Source: Aulostomus chinensis
Lineage: Eukaryota; Chordata; Actinopteri; Syngnathiformes; Aulostomidae
Assembly: GCA_037954235.1 (NCBI GenBank)
Contig: JBBMOA010000040.1
Coordinates: forward strand, 1 to 64,000
Direction: 5' to 3'
DNA length: 64,000 nucleotides
Shown here: positions 51,337 through 61,340 of the stretch, piece by piece
Numbering within the stretch: position 1 is the stretch's first letter
Layout: each line of letters starts with the position of its first letter
The notes under the pieces: model-generated
Databases searched by the model: none
Told to the model about the DNA's origin: nothing
What the model saw: the letters and a program-made list of their open reading frames with translations, nothing else
Position numbers and translations under genes: made by a program

Positions 51337-52476
51337 CTTTTTATGCTTTTAGGTTGAAATTTGACTGAAAACTCACTTTGAACAAAAGTTATGGCTGTTT
51401 TGTATCACAGGTCACAAATAGCGTTTTCTCAGTGAGAGAAGGCCAAAATGAACACCTAATGCATAACTCCTTTATTTTGAGGAAAACTGAGTGAAATCCA
51501 CCTTTAACTTCTCTTTTATGCATCTTTCTATGCTTTCAGGTTGAAACTTGACCGAAAACTCACATTGAACAAAAGTTATGGCTGTTTTGTGTCACAGGTC
51601 ACGAATAGCGTTTTCTCAGCGAGAGAAGGCCAAAATGAACACTTCATGCAGAACTCCTGTATTTTGAGGAAAACTCACTAAAATCCACCTGTAACTTCAA
51701 GATTATTCAGCTTTCTATGCTTTCAGGTTGAAACTTGACTGAAAACTAACTTTGAAGAAAAGTTATGGCATTTTTTTATCACAGGTCACAAATAGTGTTT
51801 TTTCAGCGAGAGAAGGCCAAAATGAACACTTCATGCAGAACTCCTGTATTTTGATGAAAACTCACTGAAATCTAGCTGTAACTTCAAGTTTATGCATCTT
51901 TCTATGCTTTCAGGTTGAAACTTGATTGATACCTCACTTTGAACAAAAGTTATGGCTGTTTTGTATCACAGCTCACAAATAGCGTTTTCTCAGCGACAGA
52001 AGGCCAAAATGAACACTTCATGCAGAACTCCTGTATTTTTAGGAAAACTGCCTGAAATGAACTTATAACTTCCCTTTTTAATGCATCTTTCTATGCTTTC
52101 AAGTTGAAACTTGACTGAAAACTCACTTTGAACAAAAGTTATGGCTGTTTTGTATCACAGGTCACAAATACTGTTTTCTCAGCGAGAGAAGGCCAAAATG
52201 AACACTTCATGCATAACTCCTGTATTCTTTAGAAAACTGCATGAAATTCACCTATAACTTCTCTTTTATGCATCATTCTATGCTTTCAGGTTGAAACTTG
52301 ACTTAAAACTCACTTTGAAAAAAAAGTTATGGCTGTTTTGTATCACAGGTCACAAATAGCGTTTTCACAGTGAGAGAAGGCCAAAATGAACACTTCATGC
52401 AGAACTCCTGTATTTTGAGGAAAACTGACTGAAATCCACCTCTAACTTCAAGTTTATGCATCTTTCTATGCTTTCA

Positions 52477-52847
52477 GGTTGAACTTTCACTTTGAAGTCA
52501 TTTTAAAAAAAAATTACGTCTTTGATGATCACGGTTCACAAAGACTGTTTTCAAAACAAAAGAAGACATTTTAATCATTTCATGCAGAACTCCATTAGTT
52601 TGAGCAAAGCTGGCTTAAAACCACCTGTTACTTCAAAGGTTTTCATCATTCGGTGTTTTCAGATTTGAAGTTCACTGAAAGGTCAGTGTGATCAAGAGTT
52701 CCAGCATTTGTGATCAAAGGTAACACAATGCCTTTTACCAGCGAGAGTCCTCTGGAGTGAACACTTAATGCTGAACTCCCTTATTTAGAAGAAAACTGAC
52801 TGAAATCCACGTGTCATGTCAAGGTAATGTAATTTTCATTGTATCCA
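52477..52847. repeat. Diverged satellite dimer B13 (class 1 end)
   Basis: A 371-bp B dimer, 3180 bp (17 monomers) after B12. It is intermediate: TACGTCTTTGATGATCACGG in the first half, and the class 1 GTCATGTCAAGGTAATG tail. It marks the return to the flank-type sequence right of the homogenised core. Confidence 0.9.
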
Positions 52848-53320
52848 GGTTAAAACTTGTCTGAAAACTCACTTTGAACAAAAGTTATGGCTGTTTTGTG
52901 TCACAGGTCACAAATAGCGTTTTCTAAGCGAGAGAAGGCCAAAATGAACACTTCAAGCATAACTCCTGTATTTTTTGGAAAAATACCTAAAATCTACGTG
53001 TAACTTCAAGTTAATTCATCTTTCTATGCTTTCAGGTTGAAACTTGACTGAAAACTCACTTTGAAGAAAAGTTATGGCTGTTTTGTATCACAAGTCACAA
53101 ATAGTGTTTTCTCAGCGAGAGAAGGCCAAAATGAACACTTCATGCATAACTCCTGTATTTTTATGTAAACTGAGTGAAATCCACCTGTAGTTTCAAGTTT
53201 ATGCATCTTTCTATGCTTTCAGGTTTAAATTTGACTGAAAACTCAATTTGAACAAAAGTTATGGCTGTTTTGTATCACAGGTCACAAGTAGCGTTTTCTC
53301 AGCGAGAGAAGGCCAAAAGG

Positions 53321-53460
53321 AACACTTCATGCATAACTCCTGTATTTTGAGGAAAACTGAGTGAAATCTACGTGTAACTTCATGATTATGAACACTTCAT
53401 GCATAACTCCTGTATTTTGAGGAAAACTGCCTGAAAACCACCTCTAACTTCAATTTTATG
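53321..53460. repeat. 70-bp partial monomer duplication
   Basis: AACACTTCATGCATAACTCC begins at 53321 and again at 53391, only 70 bp apart instead of 187. The join reads TAACTTCATGATTATGAACAC. This is either a 70-bp duplication or a monomer that lost 117 bp. It explains why the B13 to B14 distance (3618 bp) is not a whole number of monomers: subtracting 70 gives 19. Confidence 0.85.
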
Positions 53461-53899
53461 TATCTTTCTTTGCTTTCAGGTTTAAACTTGACTGAAAACT
53501 CACTTTGAACAAAAGTTATGGCTGTTTTGTATCACAGGTCACAAATAGTGTTTTCTCAGCTAGAGAAGGCCAAAATGAACACTTCATGCATAACTCCTGT
53601 ATTCTTTAGAAAACTGCATGAAATCCACCTGTAACTTCTCTTTTATGCATCTTTCTATGCTTTCAGGTTGAAACTTGACTGAAAACTCACTTTGAACAAA
53701 AGTTATGGCTGTTTTGTATCACAGGTCACAAATAGTGTTTTCACAGCGAGAGGAGGCCAAAATGAACACTTCATGCATAACTCCTGTATTTTGAGGAAAA
53801 CTGCATGAAATTCACCTATAACTTCTCTTTTATGCATCTTTCTATGCTTTCAGGTTGAAACTTGACTGAAAACTCACTTTGAACAAAAATTATGGCTGT

Positions 53900-53960
53900 T
53901 TTGTATAAAAGATCAAAAATAGCGTATATCAAGCAAGAGAAGGAAAAAATGAACATTTCA
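53900..53960. repeat. Isolated TATATCAAGC-type variant monomer
   Basis: TGTATAAAAGATC, ATAGCGTATATCAAGC and AAGGAAAAAATGAACATTTC identify the same monomer subtype as at 4905-5350, 49 kb away. It is the only copy I noticed in block 3. Confidence 0.75.
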
Positions 53961-54599
53961 TGTAAAACTCCTGTATTTTGAGAAGAACTGCATGAAATCC
54001 ACCTCTGACTTCAAGTTTATGCATCTTTCTATGCTTTCAGGTTGAAACTTGACTTAAAACTCACTTTGAACAAAAGTTATGGCTGTTTTGTATCACAGGT
54101 CACAAATAGTGTTTTCACAGCAAGAGAAGGCCAAAATGAACACTTCATGCATAACTCCTGTATTTTGAGGAAAACTGAGTGAAATCCACCTGTAACTTCT
54201 CTTTTACGCATCTTTCTATGCTTTCAGGTTGAAACTTGACTGAAAACTCACTTTGAAAAAAAGTTATGGCTGTTTTGTATCACAGGTTAGAAATAGTGTT
54301 TTCACAGCGAGAGAAGGCCAAAATTAACACTTCATGCAGAACTCCTGTATTTTGAGGAAAACTGCATGAAATCCACCTCTAACTTCAGGTTTATGCATCT
54401 TTCTGTGCTTTCAGGTTTAAACTTGACTGAAAAGTCACTTTGAACAAAAGTTATGGCTGTTTTTTATCACAGATCCCAAATAGCGTTTTCACAGCGAGAG
54501 AAGGATAAAATGAACACTTCATGCATAACTCCTGTATTTTGAGGAAAACTACATGAAATCCACCTCTAACTTCAGATTTCTGCATCTTTCTATGCTTTC

Positions 54600-55260
54600 A
54601 GGTTGAAACTTGACTGAAAACTCACTTTGAAAAAAGTTTTGGCTGTTTTGTATCACAGGTCACAAATAGCTTTTTCTCAGCTAGAGAAGGCCAAAATGAA
54701 TTCTTCATGCATAACTCCTGTATTTTCAGGAAAACTGAGTGAAATCCACATGTAACTTCAAGTTTATTCATCTTTCTAAGCTTTCAGGTTGAAACTTGAC
54801 TGAAAACTCACTTTGAAATAACGTTATGGCTGTTTGGTATCACAGGTAACAAAAAGTTTTTTCACAGCGAATGAAGACCAAAATGAAACCTTCATACACA
54901 ACTCCTGTATTTTGAGGAAAACTGCATGAAATCCACCTGTAACTTCTCTTTTATGCATCTTTCTATGCTTTCAGATTGAAACTTGACTGAAAACTCACTT
55001 TGAACAAAAGTTATGGCTGTTTTGTATCACAGGTCACAAATAGTGTTTTCTCAGCGAGAGAAGGCCAAAATGAACACATCATGCTTAACTCCTTTATTTT
55101 GAGGAAAACTGAGTGAAGTCCACCTCAAACTTCAAGTTTATTCATCTTTCTATGCTTTCAGGTTGAAACTTGACTGAAAACTCACTTTGAACAAAAGTTA
55201 TGGCTGTTTTGTATCACAGGTCACAAATAGTGTTTTCTTAGCGAGAGAAGGCCAAAATGA
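54600..55260. repeat. Duplicated 3-4 monomer segment, left copy
   Basis: This segment carries a run of rare variants (AATAGCTTTTTCTCAGCTAG, GAATTCTTCATGC, GAAATAACGTTATGG, GTTTTTTCACAGCGAATG, CATACACAACTCC). They recur in the same order at about 58530-59190. The offset is 3932 bp, about 21 monomers. Confidence 0.85.
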
Positions 55261-56094
55261 ACACTTCATGCAAAACTCCTGTATTTTGAGGAAAACTGAG
55301 TGAAATCCACCTGTAACTTAAAGTTTATGCATCTTTCTATGCTTTCAGGTTGAAACTTGACTGAAAACTCACTTTGAACAAAAGTTATGGCTGTTTATTT
55401 TCACAGATCACAAAAAGTGTTTTCACAGCGAGAGAAGGCCAAAACGAACACTTCATGCATAACTCCTGTATTTTGAGGAAAACTGCGTGAAATCAACCTG
55501 TAACTTCAAGTTTATGCATCTTTCTATGCTTTCAGTTTGAAACTTGACTGAAAACTCACTTTGAAAAAAGTTTTGGCTGTTTTATATCACAGGTCACAAA
55601 TAGCGTTTTCTCAGCGAGAGAAGTCCAAAATGAACATTTCATGCAGAACTCCTGTATTTTGATGAAAACTCACTGAAATCCACCTGTAACTTCAAGTATA
55701 TGCATCTTTCTATGCTTTCAGGTTGAAACTTGAATGAAAACTCATTTTGAAAAAAAGTTATGGCTGTTTTGTATCACAGGTCACAAATAGCGTTTTCTCA
55801 GCGAGAGAAGGCCAAAATGAACACTTCATGCATAATTCCTGTATTTTGAGGAAAACTGCATGAAATTCACCTATAACTTCTCTTTTATGCATCTTTCTAT
55901 GCTTTCAGGTTGAAACTTGACGGAAAACTCACTTTGAACAAAAGTTATGTCTGTTTTGTATCACAGGTCACAAATAGTGTTTTCACAGCGAGAGAACGCC
56001 AAAATGAACACTTTATGCATAACTCCTGTATTTTGAGGAAAACTGACTGAAATCCACCTCTAACTTCAAGTTTATGCATCTTTGTATGCTTTCA

Positions 56095-56465
56095 GGTGAA
56101 ACTTTCACTTCAAAGTCATTTTGAAAAAAAATTACGTCTCTGATGATCACTGTTCATGAAGACTGTTTTCAAGACAAAAGAAGACATTTTAATCATTTCA
56201 TGCAGAACTCCATTAGTTTGACCAAAGCTGGCTTAAAAGCACCTGTTACTTCAAAGGTTTTCATCATTCTGTGTTTTCAGATTTGAAGTTTACTGAAAGG
56301 TCAGTGTGATCAAGAGTTCCAGCATTTGTGATCACAGGTCACACAATGCCTTTTACCAGCGAGAGTCCTCTGGAGTGAACACTTCTTGCTGAAATCCCTT
56401 ATTTTCAGGAAAACTGACTGAAATCCACGTGTCATGTCAAGGTAATGTAATTTTCATTGTATCCA
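56095..56465. repeat. Diverged satellite dimer B14 (class 1 end)
   Basis: A 371-bp B dimer, the last in the window. It is a mosaic: GGTGAAACTTTCAC start and CTTCTTGCTG as in class 2, TACGTCTCTGATG and the GTCATGTCAAGGTAATG tail as in class 1. No further B dimer occurs in the remaining 7.5 kb. Confidence 0.9.
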
Positions 56466-58529
56466 GGTTTAAACTTTTCTGAAAACTCACTTTGAACAAA
56501 AGTTATGGCTGTTTTGTATCACAGGTCACAAATAGTGTTTTCTCAGCGAGAGAAGGCCAAAATGAAAAACCTCATGCATAACTCCTGTATTTTGAGGAAA
56601 ACTTCCTGAAATCCACCTGTAACTTCAAGTTTATGCATCTTTCTATGCTTTCAGATTAAAACTTATCTGAAAACTCACTCTGAAAAAAAGTTATGGCTGT
56701 TTTATATCTCAGGTCACAAATAGCGTTTTCTTAGCAAGAGAAGGCCAAAATGAACACTTCATGCATAACTCCTGTATTTTGAGGAAAACTGCCTGAAATC
56801 CACCTGTAACTTCTCTTTTATACATCTTTCTATGCTTTCAGGTGGAAACTTGACTGAAAACTCACTTTGAACAAAAGTTTTGGCTGTTTTTTTATTATCA
56901 CAGGTCACAAATAGCGTTTTCTCAGCGAGAGAAGGCCAAAATGACCACTTCATGCAAAACTCCTGTATTTTTTGGAAAACTGCATGAAATCCACCTGTAA
57001 CTTCAAGTTTATGCATCTTTCTATGCTTTCAGGTGGAAACTTGACTGAAGTCTAGCTTTGAACAAAAGTTATGGGTTTTTTTTTATTATCACTGGTCACA
57101 AAAAGCGTTTTCTCAGCGAGAGAAGGCCAAAATGAACACTTCATGCATAACTCCTGTATTTTTTGGAAAAATGCATGAAATCCACCTGTAACTTCAAGTT
57201 TATTCATCTTTCTATGCTTTCAGGTTGAAACTTGACTGAAAACTCACTTTGAACAAAAGTTATGGCTGTTTTGTATCACAGGTCACAAATAGTGTTTTCT
57301 CAGCGAGAGAAGGCCAAAATGAACACTTCATGCATAACTCCTGTATTTTGAGGAAAACTGCCTTAAATCCACCTCTTACTTCAAGTTCATGCATCTGTGT
57401 ATGCTTTCAGGTTGAAACTTGATTGAAAACTCACTTTGAACAAAAGTTATGGCTGTTTTGAATCACAGGTCACAAATAGTGTTTTCTCAGCGAAAGAAGG
57501 CCAAAATGAACTCTTCATGCATAACTCCTGTATTTTGAGGAAAACTGCCTGAAATCCACCTCTAACTACTCTTTTATGCAACTTTCTATGCTTTCAGGTT
57601 GAAACTTGACTGAAAACTCACTTTGAACAAAAGTTATGGCTGTTTTGTATCACAGGTCACAAATAGTGTTTTCTCAGCGAGAGAAGGCCAAAATGAACAC
57701 TTCATGTATAAATCCTGTATTTTGAGTAATACTGCCTGAAATCCACTTGAAACTTCAAGTTTATGCATCTTTCTATGCTTTCAGGTTGAAACTTGACTGA
57801 AAACTCACTTTGAACAAAAGTTATGGCTGTTTTGTATCACAGGTCACAAATAGCGTTTTCTCTGCGAGAGAAGGCCAAAATGAACACTTCATGCATAACC
57901 CCTGTATTTTGAGGAAAACTGCCTGAAATCGACCTCGAACTTCTCTTTTGTGAATCTTTCTATGCTTTCAGGTTGAAAATTTACTGAAAACTCACTTTTA
58001 ACAAAAGTTATGTATGTTTTGTATCACAGGTCACTAATAGCGTTTTCTCAGCGAGAGAAGGCCAAAATGAACACTTCATGCATAACTCCTGTATTTTGAG
58101 GAAAACTGCCTGAAATCCACCTCTAACTTCTCTTTTATGCATCTTTCTATGCTTTCAGGTTGAAAATTTACTGAAAACTCATTGTGAACAAAAGTTATGG
58201 CTGTTTTGTATCACAGGTCACAAACAGTGTTTTCTCTGCGAGAGAAGGCCAAATTGAACTCTTCATGCATAACTCCTGTATTTTCAGGAAAACTGCCTGA
58301 AATCCACCTCTAACTACTCTTTTATGCATCTTTCTATGCTTTCAGGTTGAAACTTGACTGAAAACTCACTTTGAACAAAAGTTATGGCTGTTTTGTATCA
58401 CAGGTCAAAAATAGTGTTTTCTCAGCGAGAGAAGGCCAAAATGAACACTTCATGCAGAACTCCTGAATTTTTTAGGAAAACTGCCTGAAATCAACCTGTA
58501 ACTTCTCTTTTATGCATCTTTCTATGCTT

Positions 58530-59190
58530 TCAGGTTGAAACTTGACTGAAAACTCACTTTGAAAAAAGTTTTGGCTGTTTTGTATCACAGGTCACAAATA
58601 GCTTTTTCTCAGCTAGAGAAGGCCAAAATGAATTCTTCATGCATAACTCCTGTATTTTCAGGAAAACTGAGTGAAATCCACCTGTAACTTCAAGTTTATT
58701 CATCTTTCTAAGCTTTCAGGTTGAAACTTGACTGAAAACTCACTTTGAAATAACGTTATGGCTGTTTGGTATCACAGGTAACAAAAAGTTTTTTCACAGC
58801 GAATGAAGACCAAAATGAAACCTTCATACACAACTCCTGTATTTTGAGGAAAACTGCATGAAATCCACCTGTAACTTCTCTTTTATGCATCTTTCTATGC
58901 TTTCAGATTGAAACTTGACTGAAAACTCACTTTGAACAAAAGTTATGGCTGTTTTGTATCACAGGTCACAAATAGTGTTTTCTCAGCGAGAGAAGGCCAA
59001 AATGAACACATCATGCTTAACTCCTTTATTTTGAGGAAAACTGAGTGAAGTCCACCTCAAACTTCAAGTTTATTCATCTTTCTATGCTTTCAGGTTGAAA
59101 CTTGACTGAAAACTCACTTTGAACAAAAGTTATGGCTGTTTTGTATCACAGGTCACAAATAGTGTTTTCTCAGCGAGAGAAGGCCAAAAT
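58530..59190. repeat. Duplicated 3-4 monomer segment, right copy
   Basis: Near-identical copy of 54600-55260 with the same rare variants in the same order. Small differences are seen (TCCACCTGTAAC against TCCACATGTAAC), so the duplication is recent but not the newest event. Confidence 0.85.
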
Positions 59191-59280
59191 GAACACTTCA
59201 TGCATAACTCCTGTATTTTGAGGAAAACTGCATGAAATCCGCCTCTAACTTCAAGTTTATGCATCTTTCTATGCTTTCAG

Positions 59281-60210
59281 GTTGAAACTTGACTGAAAAC
59301 TCACTTTGAACAAAAGTTATGGCTGTTTTTTATCACAGGTCCCAAATAGTGTTTTCTCTGCGACAGAAGGTCAAAATTTACACTTCATGCATAACTCCTG
59401 TATTTTCAGGAAAACTGAGTGAAATCCACCTCTAACTTGAAGTCTATGCATCTTTCTATGCTTTCAGGTTGAAACTTGACTGAAAACTCACTTTGAAAAA
59501 AAGTTATGATAGTTTTGTATCATAAGTCACAAATAGCGTTTTCTCAGCGAGAGAAGGCCAAAATGAACACTTCATGCATAACTTCTGTATTTTGATGAAA
59601 ACTCACTGAAATCCACCTGTAACTTCAAGTTTATGCATCTTTCTATGCTTTCAGGTTGAAACTTGACTGAAAACTCACTTTGAACAAAAGTTATGGCTGT
59701 TTTGTATCACAGGTCAAAAATAGTGTTTTCTCAGCGAGAGAAGGCCAAAATGTACACTTCATGCATAACTCCTGAATTTTTTAGGAAAACTGCTTGAAAT
59801 CAACCTGTAACTTCTCTTTTATGCATCTTTCTATGCTTTCAGGTTGAAACTTGACTGAAAACTCACTTTGAACAAAAGTTATGGCTGTTTTGTATCACAG
59901 GTCACAAATATTTTTTTCCCAGCGAGAGAAGGCCAAAATGAACATTATATGTATAACTCCTGTATTTTGAGGAAAACTGCACAAAATCCACCTGTAACTT
60001 AACTTTAATGCATAATTCTATGCTTTCAGGTTTAAACTTGACAGAAAACTCACTTTGAACAAAAGTTATGGCTGTTTTGTATCACAGGTCACAAATGGTG
60101 TTTTCTCAGCGAGAGAAGGCCAAAATGAACACTTCATGCATAACTCCTGTATTTTGAGGAAAACTGCATGAAATCCGCCTCTAACTTCAAGTTTATGCAT
60201 CTTTCTATGC
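59281..60210. repeat. Older, permuted copy of the 5-monomer unit
   Basis: Five successive monomers correspond to members 4, 5, 1, 2 and 3 of the 935-bp unit at 61341-64000. Shared marks are CTGCGACAGAAGGTC, TTGAAGTCTATGC, GTTATGATAG, AATATTTTTTTCCCAGC and TTGACAGAAAACTC. It has private differences (AAATTTACACTTC, AACATTATATG), so it looks ancestral to, or an earlier product of, the right-end higher-order repeat. Confidence 0.75.
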
Positions 60211-61340
60211 TTTCAGGTTGAAACTTGACTGAAAACTCACTTTGAACAAAAGTTATGGCTGTTTTGTATCACAGGTCACAAATAGTGTTTTCTCAGCGAG
60301 AGAAGGCCAAAATGAACACTTCATGCATAACTCCTGTATTTTGAGGAAAACTGCCTGAAATCCACCTCTAACTTCAAGTATGTGCATCTTTCTATGCTTT
60401 CAGGTTGAAACTTGACTGAAAACTCACTTTAAACAAAAGTTATGGCTTTTTTGTATCACAGGTCACAAATAGTGTTTTCTCAGCGAGAGAAGGCAAAAAT
60501 GAACACTTCATGCATAACTCCTGTATTTTGAGGAAAACTGCATTAAATCCACCTCTAACTTCAAGTTTATGCATCTTTCTATGCTTTCAGGTTGAAACTT
60601 GACTGAAAACTCACTTTGAACAAAAGTTATGGCTGTTTTGTATCACAGGTCACAAATAGCGTTTTCTCAGCGAGAGAAGGCCAAAATGAAAACTTCATGC
60701 ATAACTCCTGTATTTTGAGGAAAACTGCCTGAAAACCACCTCTAACTTCAAGTGTATGCATCTTTCTATGCTTTCAGTTTGAAACTTGACTGAAAACTCA
60801 CTTTGAACAAAAGTTATGGCTGTTTTGTATCACAGGTCAAAAATAGCGTTTTCTCAGCGAGAGAAGGCCAAAATGAACACTTCATGAATAACTCCTGAAT
60901 TTTTTGAGGAAAACTGCCTGAAATCAACCTGTAACTTCTCTTTTATGCATCTTTCTATGCTTTCAGGTTGAAACTTGACTGAAAACTCACTTTGAACAAA
61001 AGTTATGGCTGTTTTGTATCACAGGTCACAAATAGCGTTTTCTCAGCGAGAGAAGGCCAATATGAACACTTCATGCATAACTCCTGTATTTTGAGGAAAA
61101 CTGCCTGAAATCCACCTCTAACTTCAAGTACATGCATCTTTCTATGCTTTCAGGTTGAAACTTGACTGAAAACTCACTTTGAACAAAAGTTATGGCTGTT
61201 TTGTATCACAGGTCACAAATAGTGTTTTCTCAGCGAGAGAAGGCCAAAATGAACACTTCATGCATAACTCCTGAATTTTTTAGGAAAACTGCCTGAAATG
61301 AACCTGTAACTTCTCTTTTATGCATCTTTCTATACTTTCA

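Noticed and set aside
56759..57016. 85-codon - strand frame and many other 60-80 codon frames in the satellite (for example 4820-5044, 585-773, 3967-4176)
   Set aside because: They occur where chance substitutions remove stops from one or two monomers, or in the B dimer. They lack conserved length, start context or any recognisable domain.
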